Shown one piece after another: positions 1 through 8,994 of a stretch of 64,000 nucleotides of DNA. The stretch is from Pseudomonas asiatica. Its GTDB lineage: Bacteria > Pseudomonadota > Gammaproteobacteria > Pseudomonadales > Pseudomonadaceae. Each line of letters opens with the position of its first letter. The first letter of the stretch is position 1. The notes below the pieces were generated by a model. That model was not told the origin of the DNA. It did not search any database and saw nothing but the letters and a program-made list of their open reading frames with translations. The stretch lies in assembly GCF_040214835.1 (NCBI RefSeq), contig NZ_CP157874.1, forward strand, positions 2,918,001-2,982,000, in the 5' to 3' direction. A program made the translations under genes and the position numbers.

Positions 1-549
1 CAAATGCTCGGCTTGATCCCGTGTCAGTGCAAAGTGCGTATGGTGGCTGAGCAGATTGCTCCGGCTGACCTGGCTGCCCTCCCGGCCAATCGCCATGGCC
101 AAGGCCTTCGCGGGCCCCTCATCAAGCATCGGCAATACGTCGTACATCGGTGAAAGCCGCCACTTCCCGGCAACCCAGACCACTGCATGGTTGCGCGGAT
201 GGTCGTCGGAGTTGCCTGCCAGGGCGTTGTAGCACATGCGTTTGAACAGCTCCTGCAGGTCGCCATCCGGCACGCCCCGCCGACGCATCTCGTCAGCCAC
301 GGCGGCATAGCGCCAATCCCTGTGGTGCGGGCCATCCCACTCCGAGTCGAGCAAAGTCAGAGCACTGAGCATCGGTATGCGCCTGGCGCCCTCGGCAATG
401 GGCGTGCGGTCAAAGCGCTCGACCAGCAATGTAGACGGGTTTTCAGCATGCAGTGCGGTCCGGGTCACGTTAATACCCTTCCCCGCCGCAAATGTCATAC
501 AGGCATACTCAATCGTCGGTAGGTCATAGTGGTCAAACCGATCGCGTGT
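1..549 (-). pseudogene. HipA-like kinase C-terminal remnant, runs off left edge
   Basis: The frame is open from 549 to the window edge (183 codons). It carries HipA-family features: LLVERFDRTP, RIPMLSALTLL, and NALAGNSDDHPRNHAVVW followed by WRLSPMYDVLP. The last two correspond to the catalytic N-x-D-D-H loop and the DFG-like Asp region of HipA kinases. An in-frame TAA lies at 550-552. Upstream in another frame is TLQDKGMLILAK (about 546-580), which resembles the HipA segment that normally precedes this part, so a frameshift near 545 separates the two pieces; a further stop lies just before that. There is no credible start codon or ribosome site. HipA kinases are toxins of hipBA modules, but no antitoxin gene is visible here. 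I read this as a decayed gene; the part beyond the left edge is unseen. Confidence 0.6.
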
Positions 550-668
550 TTAGCCAGAATGAGCATCCCTTTGTCCTGAAGGGTGCGTTACGCAGGACTT
601 CCCCAAGCTTAATGTCTATATGGGTTTGCCTTATAAAGGGTAAGGCTCACTATGGTTGACATTATTTT

Positions 669-1592
669 TCAGATCAGCCCGCCAAAACGCCTGTAAAAGC
701 CTTCATTCACATCCGGCAAAGGCCCATCAGCCGTCTCCAGCGCTGCATTCAGCCAATCTTCCGCCTTGGCAAACACCAGCCGATAGAGGTTACGGCACAG
801 CTGTCGCGCGGCCCTTCCCTCCCAATCCCCAGGCAGCAGCTCGTCCGGCAGTTGCGGGTCGCGCAGCAGCAGCCGGCGGTATTCGTGAATCAGCAGCGTA
901 CGTGCCAGGAAGCAATCCTGCGCATCGAGCTGTTGCTGCTCTTTCAAGCCTTGCCATAGCGGCCTGAACAGCTGGATGAACTCGCTGTACTGCTGCCCCA
1001 GTTCGTCGATACGCCAGCTTTCCCGCACCTGAGCACGCATGGCCTTGGATGCCAGCACCTCCTGGGTGTGGGTTTCGAAGACGATGCTGTCGTCGCTCGC
1101 CTCCAGGTCACGCAAGGTGGCGGCCAGGTCGGTGCGGTCTGCCCGTGGGCAGCCCAGCAGGTTCGGCGCCATGGCGCCGAAGCCCTGCCACTCCAACTCT
1201 TCACGCAAAGCCTTGCGCTTGCCGGCCTCCAGTTGCGAGAGCAACACCAGCGTCCAGGCGCCGTCCCAGGCTGGTTGGCTGGGGCTGTAGACTCGCTTGA
1301 AGGCTTTCTCGAATCGCCGGCGGCCAGTCCCTGTCAGGCTGTAGTAACTGCGGCGGCCAACCTTTTCGGCGGTGAGCCAGCCTTCCTTGGTAAGGCGGAA
1401 GATCGATGTGCGGATCAGGCGCTCGTTGATGCCGATCGGCTCCAGCAGGTTGATCAGGCTACCCAGCCAGACGGTTCCGCCGTGGGGTTCGATGGCGTCG
1501 CCGTACAAAGTGATGATCAGGGAACTGGCGCGGATCGGCGTCTGTTCCTGGAAGCGGGTGATCAGGTTGTTCAGTGGGGCGAGATTGCTCAT
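669..1592 (-). CDS. paaX: PaaX, phenylacetyl-CoA-responsive GntR-like repressor
   Basis: This is the transcriptional repressor of the phenylacetate genes, 307 residues, the usual PaaX length. The N-terminal segment (about residues 20-95, containing RASSLIITLYGDAI and RLTKEGWLTAEKVGRRSYY) is the winged-helix DNA-binding domain. The remainder is the PaaX-specific effector and oligomerisation part. In the family, phenylacetyl-CoA releases the protein from DNA. The start at 1592 was chosen because the PaaX homology begins there (MSNLAPLNNLITRF); the frame stays open upstream through paaY without meaning. It lies 77 bp downstream of paaY on the same strand and is probably cotranscribed with it from the paaF-divergent promoter region. 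The likely targets are the GATACA/TGTATC boxes near 2309-2352, 2472-2509 and 8995-9050. Confidence 0.93.
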   Translation of the reverse strand: MSNLAPLNNLITRFQEQTPIRASSLIITLYGDAIEPHGGTVWLGSLINLLEPIGINERLIRTSIFRLTKEGWLTAEKVGRRSYYSLTGTGRRRFEKAFKRVYSPSQPAWDGAWTLVLLSQLEAGKRKALREELEWQGFGAMAPNLLGCPRADRTDLAATLRDLEASDDSIVFETHTQEVLASKAMRAQVRESWRIDELGQQYSEFIQLFRPLWQGLKEQQQLDAQDCFLARTLLIHEYRRLLLRDPQLPDELLPGDWEGRAARQLCRNLYRLVFAKAEDWLNAALETADGPLPDVNEGFYRRFGGLI

Positions 1593-1669
1593 GGGCGAAC
1601 TGTGCGCGGTTAAAGCACCGACTATACCTGCGCGGCGGGCCGCCTGACCATTGCGTGACGCTGCCAGGC

Positions 1670-2269
1670 TCATGCCGATGCCTGGCCTTTGGGCCTGACG
1701 CCGGTGTCTTCCATGCGTGGGCGCTCGGGCTCGACCTCGGTCAGTGGTGGGCATTCGACCATGCTGTTCATGCAGCGTTGCGCCAGGTGCTGGTACTCCG
1801 CCGTGCCACGTTGCTTCCAGGCCAGTTCCTGTTCGGTCAGTGGGCGCTTGACCTGGGCTGGCGAGCCCATCACCAGGCTTTGTGCCGCACATTCGAAGCC
1901 CGCCTTGACGAATGCCGTGGCCGCGACGATACAGCGCGGTGCCACATAGGCACCATCCATTACCACCGCGTTCATGCCGATCAAGGCGTCTTCGCCCACG
2001 CGACAGCCGTGCAGCACGGCGCCATGCCCGACATGCCCGTTGCGTTCGACCACCGTATCGCCACCCGGGAAACCATGCATCACGCAGGTGTCCTGCAGGT
2101 TGGCGCCCTCCTCCAGCACGATACGGCCGAAATCCCCCCTTAGTGATGCCAGCGGGCCGACGTAGCAACGAGGGCCGACGATTACATCACCAATCAGCAC
2201 GGCGCTGGGGTGCACGTAGGCTGTCGGATGAACCACGGGCGTCAGGCCGTCCAGTCGATAGCAAGGCAT
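1670..2269 (-). CDS. paaY: PaaY, hexapeptide-repeat thioesterase of phenylacetate catabolism
   Basis: This 199-residue protein has left-handed beta-helix hexapeptide repeats across about residues 15-140 (for example [20 protein letters not shown] and [19 protein letters not shown]), as in gamma-carbonic-anhydrase-like proteins. In the paa pathway PaaY hydrolyses the toxic 2-hydroxycyclohepta-1,4,6-triene-1-formyl-CoA that forms spontaneously from the ring-opened intermediate, so it protects the CoA pool. An AGGAGC ribosome site lies 6-7 bases before the ATG. It is the first gene leftward from the divergent control region and is followed by paaX. The C-terminal 25 residues, rich in Pro, Glu and Arg, lie outside the helix fold. 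Confidence 0.92.
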   Translation of the reverse strand: MPCYRLDGLTPVVHPTAYVHPSAVLIGDVIVGPRCYVGPLASLRGDFGRIVLEEGANLQDTCVMHGFPGGDTVVERNGHVGHGAVLHGCRVGEDALIGMNAVVMDGAYVAPRCIVAATAFVKAGFECAAQSLVMGSPAQVKRPLTEQELAWKQRGTAEYQHLAQRCMNSMVECPPLTEVEPERPRMEDTGVRPKGQASA

Positions 2270-2308
2270 GGCAAAGCTCCTGAAATGATTTCAAATGCGC
2301 CTTGATCT

Positions 2309-2352
2309 TGTATCACAATCTTGTGGTGCGTCAATCGGCATGGTCGTGTATC
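2309..2352. promoter_or_regulatory. TGTATC boxes upstream of paaYX (putative PaaX sites)
   Basis: Two direct TGTATC copies (2309-2314 and 2347-2352, read as GATACA towards paaY) lie 40-80 bp before the paaY start. The same hexamer occurs over the paaF and paaA promoters. An odd palindrome TGAAATGATTTCA (2281-2293) partly overlaps the paaY ribosome site. I infer that PaaX autoregulates paaYX here; binding has not been shown. Confidence 0.45.
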
Positions 2353-2470
2353 GCTTTTGCTCGGGTCATCGCGCTCCAATAAGTTCGGAAATACGCGTTG
2401 ATCGCAAGGTGATGAAGCGATTCAACATCAGGAAACCCTTTGCTGAGGCAGTTGTCAGCCCCGCAAAAAG

Positions 2471-2525
2471 AGATACATGAAACAATTTTGAATGTTGCAT
2501 TATTGTATCGCGTAATGCATATACT
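2471..2525 (+). promoter_or_regulatory. paaF operon promoter with GATACA/TGTATC inverted boxes
   Basis: A good -10 (TATACT, 2520-2525) is preceded by TTGCAT (2495-2500) at a long 19-base spacing. GATACA (2472-2477) and TGTATC (2504-2509) form an inverted pair 26 bases apart, with the second half inside the promoter spacer. An analogous pair with 25-base spacing overlies the paaA promoter. This is the arrangement expected of a repressor site, and PaaX is the obvious candidate. The rest of the 355-bp gap between paaY and paaF shows no gene. Confidence 0.55.
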
Positions 2526-2624
2526 GGTTCCACCTGGACGTGATCCCCACATCACGCCCCTGCAAACAATTCCAAGAAATGCCGGCCCCACGATGTGCCG
2601 TGCGTGCAGCCAGAGGAACCCGAC

Positions 2625-3398
2625 ATGCCGCGATATCTCGATGTGCAGGCGCCCGAACACGGCGTCCAGCTCATTACCCTGCAACGGCCCGAGGCGCTCA
2701 ACGCCCTGTGCACCGAGCTACTGGCAGAGCTGGCCGCTGCGCTGGAAGCGGCCGGGCAAGACGAACAGATCCGCGCGGTGGTGCTCACCGGCAGCCGCAA
2801 GGCATTCGCCGCAGGCGCTGATATCCGCGAGATGGCCGAGCGCGACCTGGTCGGCATCCTCAACGACCCGCGGGTGGCCCACTGGCAAAGCATCGCCGCC
2901 TTCACCAAGCCACTGATCGCCGCCGTCAACGGCTACGCCCTGGGTGGCGGCTGCGAACTGGTGATGTGTGCCGACATCGTCATCGCCGGCAGCGACGCCC
3001 GTTTCGGCCAGCCGGAAATCAACCTCGGCATCATCCCCGGCGCCGGTGGCACCCAGCGCCTGCTGCGGGCAGTAGGCAAGCCGCTGGCCATGCAAATGGT
3101 GCTGACCGGCGAAGCCATCACCGCCCGTCATGCCTTGCAGGCCGGGCTGGTCAGCGAAATCACCCAGCCGGAACTCACCGTAGAACGTGCCCTGCACATC
3201 GCCCGCAGCATCGCCGCCAAGGCCCCACTGGCGGTGCGCCTGGCCAAGGAAGCGCTGCTCAAGGCCGGCGATACCGACCTGGCCAGCGGCCTGCGCTTCG
3301 AACGCCATGCCTTCACCTTGCTGGCCGGCACCGCCGACCGCGACGAAGGCATCCGTGCCTTCCAGGAAAAACGCCAGGCCCGCTTCCAGGGCCGCTGA
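2625..3398 (+). CDS. paaF: PaaF, 2,3-dehydroadipyl-CoA hydratase (crotonase family)
   Basis: This 257-residue crotonase-fold enzyme hydrates 2,3-dehydroadipyl-CoA in the beta-oxidation arm of phenylacetate breakdown. The oxyanion-hole motifs are visible: [11 protein letters not shown] (about 60-70) and [12 protein letters not shown] (103-114). Both general acid-base glutamates of enoyl-CoA hydratases are present, E111 and E131 (in [16 protein letters not shown]). The ATG at 2625 is preferred over an upstream frame extension because AGAGGA sits 7-8 bases before it and the family homology starts there. It is the first gene of paaFGHIJK. Older P. putida naming calls these genes pha. Confidence 0.93.
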   Translation: MPRYLDVQAPEHGVQLITLQRPEALNALCTELLAELAAALEAAGQDEQIRAVVLTGSRKAFAAGADIREMAERDLVGILNDPRVAHWQSIAAFTKPLIAAVNGYALGGGCELVMCADIVIAGSDARFGQPEINLGIIPGAGGTQRLLRAVGKPLAMQMVLTGEAITARHALQAGLVSEITQPELTVERALHIARSIAAKAPLAVRLAKEALLKAGDTDLASGLRFERHAFTLLAGTADRDEGIRAFQEKRQARFQGR

Positions 3399-3432
3399 TC
3401 ATCCTTCCCTCGACTGACGGAGCGAGTCTGTC

Positions 3433-4224
3433 ATGACTTTCCAGCACATCCTGTTTTCCATCGAGGACGGCGTCGCCCTCCTCTCGTTGAATCGCCCCGA
3501 GCAGCTGAACAGCTTCAATACCGCCATGCACCTGGAAGTGCGCGAGGCACTCAAGCAAGTACGCCAGAGCAACGAAGCACGGGTGTTGTTGCTGACTGCC
3601 GAAGGCCGTGGTTTCTGCGCCGGCCAGGACCTGTCCGATCGCAACGTCGCCCCGGGCGCCGAGATGCCGGACCTGGGCGAATCGATCGACAAGTTCTACA
3701 ACCCGCTGGTGCGCACCCTGCGCGACCTGCCGCTGCCGGTGATCTGCGCGGTGAACGGCGTGGCTGCCGGCGCCGGTGCCAACATCCCGCTGGCCTGCGA
3801 CCTGGTGCTGGCCGCCCGCTCGGCCAGCTTCATCCAGGCCTTCTGCAAGATCGGCCTGGTACCCGACTCCGGCGGCACCTGGCTGCTGCCGCGCCTGGTC
3901 GGCATGGCGCGGGCCAAGGCCCTGGCCATGCTGGGCGAGCGCCTGGGCGCCGAACAGGCCCAGCAATGGGGGCTGATCCACCGCGTGGTGGACGATGCCG
4001 CGCTGCGCGACGAAGCCCTCACCCTCGCCCGCCAGCTCGCCACCCAGCCCACTTACGGCCTGGCCCTGATCAAGCGCAGCCTGAACGCCAGTTTCGACAA
4101 CGGTTTCGATGAACAGCTGGAGCTGGAGCGCGACCTGCAGCGCCTGGCCGGGCGCAGCGAGGACTATCGCGAAGGCGTGAGCGCCTTCATGAACAAGCGC
4201 ACGCCGGCATTCAAGGGGCGTTGA
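3433..4224 (+). CDS. paaG: PaaG, 1,2-epoxyphenylacetyl-CoA isomerase (crotonase family)
   Basis: This 263-residue crotonase-fold protein isomerises ring-1,2-epoxyphenylacetyl-CoA to the seven-membered oxepin-CoA, and later also moves the double bond of a dehydroadipyl-CoA intermediate. GRGFCAGQDLSDR (58-70) forms the first oxyanion strand. In place of the hydratase glutamate pair it has GAGANIPLACD and an aspartate at about residue 145 (GLVPDSGGTW), the pattern expected of an isomerase rather than a hydratase. It lies 34 bp after paaF with a modest ribosome site, and its stop codon is 2 bases from the paaH start. Confidence 0.93.
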   Translation: MTFQHILFSIEDGVALLSLNRPEQLNSFNTAMHLEVREALKQVRQSNEARVLLLTAEGRGFCAGQDLSDRNVAPGAEMPDLGESIDKFYNPLVRTLRDLPLPVICAVNGVAAGAGANIPLACDLVLAARSASFIQAFCKIGLVPDSGGTWLLPRLVGMARAKALAMLGERLGAEQAQQWGLIHRVVDDAALRDEALTLARQLATQPTYGLALIKRSLNASFDNGFDEQLELERDLQRLAGRSEDYREGVSAFMNKRTPAFKGR

Positions 4225-4226
4225 TC

Positions 4227-5744
4227 ATGAGCGCACTCGCAAGCAATGCCCAGGTGGCGGTGATCGGTGCAGGCGCCATGGGCGCAGGCATCGCCCAGGT
4301 TGCGGCCCAGGCCGGCCACCCGGTAAAGCTCTACGACAACCGCCCGGGCGCTGCAGCCCAGGCGGTGGCCGGCATAGACCGGCAACTTGCCCGCCTGGTG
4401 GAAAAAGGCAAGTTGCAGGCTGCCGAACGGGAAGCCATCAGCGCCCGGCTGTGCCCGGTAGACGCCCTTGAAGCCCTGGCCGATGCCCGCCTGGTGATCG
4501 AGGCCATCGTCGAGAACCTGCAGGTCAAGCAGGCGCTGTTCAGCCAGCTGGAAGCCTTGTGCGCCACCGACTGCATCCTCGCCAGCAACACTTCGTCGCT
4601 GTCCATCACCAGCCTCGCCGCCGGCCTGCAACGCCCGCACCAGGTGGTTGGCATGCACTTCTTCAACCCGGCGCCGCTGATGGCCCTGGTCGAAGTGGTC
4701 TCGGGCCTGGCCACCGCCCCGGCCGTTGCCGCATGCATTCATGCCACCGCCCAGGCCTGGGGCAAGCAGCCGGTGCACACGCGCTCCACGCCGGGCTTCA
4801 TCGTCAACCGTGTGGCGCGGCCGTTCTACGCCGAAAGCTTGCGCCTGCTGCAGGAAGGCGCAGCCGATTGCGCCAGCCTCGATGCGCTGCTGCGTGATGC
4901 CGGCGGTTTCCGCATGGGCGCGTTCGAACTCACCGACCTGATCGGCCACGATGTCAATTACGCCGTTACCTGTTCGGTCTTCGATGCGTTCTACGGCGAC
5001 TTCCGCTTCCAGCCTTCGCTGGTGCAAAAAGAACTGGTGGACGCAGGCCGCCTCGGGCGCAAGACCGGCCAAGGCTTCTATAGCTATGCCGAAGGCGCCG
5101 AACGCCCGCAGCCAGCCGAACTGCATAGCCCCGCCATCGTCGATGCCTGCGTCGTCGAAGGCGACCTGGGGGTGATGCAGCCGCTGGTCGAACGCCTGCG
5201 CCAGAGCGGCGTCGCCGTGACCCAGCGCGCCGGCAGCGGCCTGATCCAGGTGGGCGATGCCACCCTGGCGCTGTCCGATGGCCGCCTGGCCAGCCAGCGC
5301 GCCCGGGAAGACGGCCTGCGCAACCTGGTGCTGCTCGACCTTGCCCTGGACTACACCACCGCCACCCGCCTCGCCATCAGCTGGTCGGCCGACACCAGCG
5401 ACAACGCTCGTGACCAGGCGGTGGCCTTGCTGCGGCGTGCCGGCCTGAAGGTAACGGCGGTCGCCGACCTGCCCGGCCTGGTGGTGCTGCGCACCGTGGC
5501 GATGCTCGCCAACGAGGCCGCCGATGCCGTGCTGCAAGGTGTCGGCAGCGCCGCCGACATCGACCTGGCCATGCGCGCCGGCGTCAACTACCCCTGCGGC
5601 CCGCTGGCCTGGGCCGCGAACATCGGCATCCCCCACACCCTGCGCGTGCTCGACAACCTGCAGCGCAGCTACGGCGAAAGCCGCTACCGCCCTTCCCTGC
5701 TGTTACGCCGCTGCGAAGCCAAAGGAGGCACCCTGCATGACTGA
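4227..5744 (+). CDS. paaH: PaaH, 3-hydroxyadipyl-CoA dehydrogenase (NAD+)
   Basis: This 505-residue 3-hydroxyacyl-CoA dehydrogenase oxidises 3-hydroxyadipyl-CoA to 3-oxoadipyl-CoA. The Rossmann loop is GAGAMG (14-19). The catalytic pair is H144 (VGMHFFNPAP) and E157. The length reflects two C-terminal 3HCDH domains, as in pseudomonad PaaH and unlike short single-domain enzymes. I chose ATG 4227; the frame could open two codons earlier at TTG, but AAGGGG at 4213-4218 fits the ATG. The 3' end overlaps paaI by 8 bases, which suggests coupled translation. Confidence 0.92.
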   Translation: MSALASNAQVAVIGAGAMGAGIAQVAAQAGHPVKLYDNRPGAAAQAVAGIDRQLARLVEKGKLQAAEREAISARLCPVDALEALADARLVIEAIVENLQVKQALFSQLEALCATDCILASNTSSLSITSLAAGLQRPHQVVGMHFFNPAPLMALVEVVSGLATAPAVAACIHATAQAWGKQPVHTRSTPGFIVNRVARPFYAESLRLLQEGAADCASLDALLRDAGGFRMGAFELTDLIGHDVNYAVTCSVFDAFYGDFRFQPSLVQKELVDAGRLGRKTGQGFYSYAEGAERPQPAELHSPAIVDACVVEGDLGVMQPLVERLRQSGVAVTQRAGSGLIQVGDATLALSDGRLASQRAREDGLRNLVLLDLALDYTTATRLAISWSADTSDNARDQAVALLRRAGLKVTAVADLPGLVVLRTVAMLANEAADAVLQGVGSAADIDLAMRAGVNYPCGPLAWAANIGIPHTLRVLDNLQRSYGESRYRPSLLLRRCEAKGGTLHD

Positions 5745-6177
5745 TGTCGAACTGGCACAAGCCTGTGCCGAGGCCATGTACGCCCGCGACCAGGCCACCC
5801 AGGGCCTGGGCATCCGCCTGCTGGAAGCCGGCCCGGGCCAGGCATGCCTGCGCATGCCGGTACGCGCCGACATGATTCAGGGGCATGGCACCTGCCATGG
5901 CGGCTTCCTGTTCGCCCTGGCCGACTCGGCGTTTGCCTTCGCCTGCAACAGTCACGACCAGGCCACCGTTGCCCTGGGCTGCAGCATCGACTACCTGGCC
6001 CCGGCGCTGCGCGATGATGTGCTTACCGCCCGCGCCAGCGAGGTCAGCCGCAAGGGCCGCACCGGCCTGTACCACGTCCGCATCGAGAACCAGCGCGGTG
6101 AGCTGGTGGCGATGTTCCATGGCAAATCCTACAAAGTGCGCGGCACCGTGCTGGCGCAGGAGACGCAAGATGACTGA
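5737..6177 (+). CDS. paaI: PaaI, hydroxyphenylacetyl-CoA thioesterase (hotdog fold)
   Basis: This 146-residue hotdog thioesterase has the family signature [20 protein letters not shown], with H54 and the catalytic aspartate D63. PaaI releases CoA from dead-end ring-hydroxylated or stalled phenylacetyl-CoA derivatives and so protects the pathway. AAAGGAGG lies 8 bases before the ATG, inside the end of paaH. The gene overlaps paaH by 8 bases and paaJ by 8 bases, both through the same ATGACTGA arrangement, so the three are translated as a coupled block. Confidence 0.92.
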   Translation: MTDVELAQACAEAMYARDQATQGLGIRLLEAGPGQACLRMPVRADMIQGHGTCHGGFLFALADSAFAFACNSHDQATVALGCSIDYLAPALRDDVLTARASEVSRKGRTGLYHVRIENQRGELVAMFHGKSYKVRGTVLAQETQDD

Positions 6178-7390
6178 ACACACCCAAGCCGATGCCTTGA
6201 TCATCGACGCCGTGCGCACCCCCATCGGCCGATATGCCGGCGCCTTGAGCGGCGTGCGCGCCGATGACCTGGCCGCCATCCCGCTCAAGGCCCTGATCCA
6301 GCGCCACCCCGAACTGGACTGGAAAGCCATCGACGACGTCATCCTCGGCTGCGCCAACCAGGCTGGCGAGGACAACCGCAACGTCGCGCACATGGCCAGC
6401 TTGCTGGCCGGGTTGCCGATCGAAGTGCCGGGCACCACCATCAACCGCCTGTGTGGCTCCGGCCTGGATGCCATCGGCAATGCAGCCCGCGCCCTGCGCT
6501 GCGGCGAAGCCGGGCTGATGCTGGCCGGCGGCGTGGAGTCGATGTCACGCGCGCCGTTCGTCATGGGCAAGGCGGAGCAGGCGTTCGGCCGTGCGGCCGA
6601 ACTGTTCGACACCACCATCGGCTGGCGTTTCGTCAACCCGCTGATGAAGGCGGCCTTCGGCACCGACTCGATGCCGGAAACGGCCGAGAACGTTGCGCAG
6701 CAGTTTGGTATTTCCCGCGCCGACCAGGACGCCTTTGCCCTGCGCAGCCAGCACAAGGCCGCCGCCGCCCAGGCACGCGGGCGCCTGGCACGGGAAATCG
6801 TGCCAGTCGAGATCCCGCAGCGCAAAGGCCCGGCCAAAGTGGTCGAGCACGACGAACATCCCCGCGGCGACACCACCCTGGAGCAACTGGCCAGGCTGGG
6901 TACCCCGTTCCGTGAGGGCGGTAGCGTCACCGCTGGCAATGCTTCCGGGGTCAACGATGGTGCCTGCGCCCTGCTGCTCGCCAGCAGCACCGCCGCCCGC
7001 CGTCATGGCCTGAAGGCTCGCGGCCGAATCGTCGGCATGGCGGTGGCCGGGGTCGAACCACGGCTGATGGGCATCGGCCCGGTGCCGGCTACCCGCAAGG
7101 TGCTGGAGCTTACCGGGTTGTCGCTGGCCGACATGGACGTCATCGAGCTCAACGAGGCCTTTGCCGCCCAGGGCCTTGCGGTACTGCGCGAGCTCGGCCT
7201 GGCCGACGACGACGAGCGGGTCAACCGCAACGGCGGTGCCATCGCCTTCGGCCACCCGTTGGGCATGAGCGGTGCACGCCTGGTCACCACCGCGTTGCAC
7301 GAGCTGGAAGAAACCGCCGGACGCTACGCCCTGTGCACCATGTGCATCGGCGTTGGCCAAGGCATCGCGATGGTCATCGAACGCCTCTGA
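6170..7390 (+). CDS. paaJ: PaaJ, 3-oxoadipyl-CoA thiolase
   Basis: This 406-residue thiolase cleaves 3-oxoadipyl-CoA to succinyl-CoA and acetyl-CoA, and also acts on the 3-oxo-5,6-dehydrosuberyl-CoA intermediate. The acyl-accepting cysteine is C95 ([18 protein letters not shown]). The C-terminal His ([17 protein letters not shown]) and second Cys ([10 protein letters not shown]) complete the thiolase active site. The start inside the paaI stop was chosen over a longer frame because AGGAGA lies 7 bases upstream and the thiolase fold begins at [14 protein letters not shown]. It ends the coupled FGHIJ block. Confidence 0.93.
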   Translation: MTEHTQADALIIDAVRTPIGRYAGALSGVRADDLAAIPLKALIQRHPELDWKAIDDVILGCANQAGEDNRNVAHMASLLAGLPIEVPGTTINRLCGSGLDAIGNAARALRCGEAGLMLAGGVESMSRAPFVMGKAEQAFGRAAELFDTTIGWRFVNPLMKAAFGTDSMPETAENVAQQFGISRADQDAFALRSQHKAAAAQARGRLAREIVPVEIPQRKGPAKVVEHDEHPRGDTTLEQLARLGTPFREGGSVTAGNASGVNDGACALLLASSTAARRHGLKARGRIVGMAVAGVEPRLMGIGPVPATRKVLELTGLSLADMDVIELNEAFAAQGLAVLRELGLADDDERVNRNGGAIAFGHPLGMSGARLVTTALHELEETAGRYALCTMCIGVGQGIAMVIERL

Positions 7391-7490
7391 GCGGCTCAGA
7401 CCATCGGCTTGTTACCGAACCGAACGCAGCCGTATATGCTGCTTCCATGACACTCACCGCGCGGCCTGCAACCGGTACCGCGCGGCGTAC

Positions 7491-7498
7491 AAGAACAA
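7491..7498 (+). promoter_or_regulatory. AANAANAA (CA) motif upstream of paaK ribosome site
   Basis: AAGAACAA sits just before the weak GAGTGAAG ribosome site of paaK. AANAANAA near the start of an mRNA's coding region is the established recognition motif for Hfq/Crc translational repression in pseudomonads. A weak promoter-like pair (TTGTTA 7409-7414 and TATATG 7433-7438, 18 bases apart) in the same 121-bp gap could give paaK separate transcription. Both are inferences. Confidence 0.45.
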
Positions 7499-7511
7499 TT
7501 CGAGTGAAGCC

Positions 7512-8831
7512 ATGAACATGTACCATGATGCCGATCGTGCCCTGTTGGACCCGATGGAAACCGCCAGTGTCGACGCCCTGCGCCAGCACCAGCTGGAGCG
7601 CCTGCGCTGGAGCCTGAAGCACGCCTACGACAACGTGCCGCTGTACCGCCAGCGCTTTGCCGAGTGCGGCGCCCACCCCGACGACCTCAAGTGCCTGGAA
7701 GACCTGGCGAGGTTCCCCTTCACCGGCAAGAACGACCTGCGCGACAACTACCCCTACGGCATGTTCGCCGTGCCCCAGCAAGAGGTGGTGCGCCTGCACG
7801 CCTCCAGTGGCACTACCGGCAAGCCGACGGTGGTGGGCTACACCCAGAACGACATCGACACCTGGGCCAACGTGGTCGCCCGCTCGATCCGTGCCGCGGG
7901 TGGGCGCAAGGGGGACAAGGTGCATGTCTCCTACGGCTACGGCCTGTTCACCGGCGGGCTTGGCGCGCATTACGGTGCCGAGCGCCTGGGCTGCACGGTA
8001 ATCCCCATGTCCGGTGGCCAGACCGAGAAGCAGGTGCAGCTGATTCGCGACTTCCAGCCCGACATCATCATGGTCACCCCCTCCTACATGCTCAACCTGG
8101 CCGACGAGATCGAGCGCCAGGGCATCGACCCGCAAGACCTCAAGCTGCGCCTGGGCATATTCGGCGCCGAGCCGTGGACCGACGAGCTGCGCCGCTCTAT
8201 CGAGCAACGGCTGGGCATCGATGCCCTCGACATTTATGGCCTGTCGGAAATCATGGGGCCTGGGGTGGCGATGGAGTGCATCGAAACCAAGGATGGCCCG
8301 ACCATCTGGGAGGACCATTTCTACCCCGAGATCATCGACCCGGTCACCGGTGCGGTGCTGCCGGACGGCCAACTGGGCGAACTGGTGTTCACCTCACTGA
8401 GCAAGGAAGCGTTGCCCATGGTGCGCTACCGCACCCGCGACCTCACTCGCCTGCTGCCCGGCACCGCCAGGCCGATGCGGCGGATCGGCAAGATCACCGG
8501 CCGCAGCGATGACATGCTGATCATTCGCGGGGTCAACGTGTTCCCGACCCAGATCGAGGAGCAGGTGCTAAAAATAAAACAGCTTTCCGAGCTTTATGAG
8601 ATTCATCTGTATCGCAATGGCAACCTGGACAGTGTCGAGGTGCATGTGGAACTGCGTGCGGAGTGCCAGCACCTCGATGAAGGCCAGCGCAAGGTGTTGA
8701 CCGGTGAGCTGACCAAGCAGATCAAGACCTACATCGGCATCAGCACCCAGGTGCGCCTGCAGCCCTGCGGCACGCTCAAGCGTTCCGAGGGCAAGGCCTG
8801 CCACGTGTTCGACAAACGGTTGGCCAGCTGA
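7512..8831 (+). CDS. paaK: PaaK, phenylacetate-CoA ligase (AMP-forming)
   Basis: This 439-residue adenylating ligase turns phenylacetate into phenylacetyl-CoA, the committed first step, whose product is also the PaaX inducer. The ATP motif is HASSGTTGKPTVVGYT (about 97-112). Further motifs are YGLSEIMGPGV, the hinge-region GRSDDMLIIRGVNVFP, and a C-terminal lysine segment TLKRSEGKA. The upstream frame extension is discarded because homology starts at MNMYHDADRALLDP. It is separated from paaJ by 121 bp holding a CA motif and ends in a strong terminator. Confidence 0.94.
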   Translation: MNMYHDADRALLDPMETASVDALRQHQLERLRWSLKHAYDNVPLYRQRFAECGAHPDDLKCLEDLARFPFTGKNDLRDNYPYGMFAVPQQEVVRLHASSGTTGKPTVVGYTQNDIDTWANVVARSIRAAGGRKGDKVHVSYGYGLFTGGLGAHYGAERLGCTVIPMSGGQTEKQVQLIRDFQPDIIMVTPSYMLNLADEIERQGIDPQDLKLRLGIFGAEPWTDELRRSIEQRLGIDALDIYGLSEIMGPGVAMECIETKDGPTIWEDHFYPEIIDPVTGAVLPDGQLGELVFTSLSKEALPMVRYRTRDLTRLLPGTARPMRRIGKITGRSDDMLIIRGVNVFPTQIEEQVLKIKQLSELYEIHLYRNGNLDSVEVHVELRAECQHLDEGQRKVLTGELTKQIKTYIGISTQVRLQPCGTLKRSEGKACHVFDKRLAS

Positions 8832-8852
8832 TTCATTCGGCTGCCTTTTCGG

Positions 8853-8880
8853 CCCCGGCATCGTCCGGGGCTTTTTTTTG
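8853..8880 (+). terminator. Rho-independent terminator after paaK
   Basis: GCCCCGG / CCGGGGC arms flank a 6-base loop and are followed by a run of eight T. It closes the paaFGHIJK unit 21 bp after the stop codon. Confidence 0.9.
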
Positions 8881-8893
8881 CATTTTTTCGGCT

Positions 8894-8990
8894 GGCCTCT
8901 TCGCGGGTAAACCCGCTCCCACAGGAATTGCATGATGCCTGGGGGCTGCACATGACCTGTGGGAGCGGGTTTACCCGCGAAAGGGCCGCC
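8894..8990. repeat. Paired inverted REP-like element (GCGGGTTTACCCGC type)
   Basis: Two REP-like units face each other: GCGGGTAAACCCGCTCCCACAGG on one side and its inverse after about 30 bases. They share the TGTGGGAGC head seen in the other pairs of this window. The element lies between the paaK terminator and the paaA promoter. Confidence 0.85.
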
Positions 8991-8994
8991 AATG

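Noticed and set aside
24..335. Minus-strand 103-codon frame rich in Arg, Ala and Trp
   Set aside because: It is a shadow: the HipA-like frame on the same strand (549 to 1) has family motifs and this one has none.
7409..7438. Firm promoter call for paaK
   Set aside because: TTGTTA and TATATG are weak matches and the gap is short; noted only as a possibility in the CA-motif entry.
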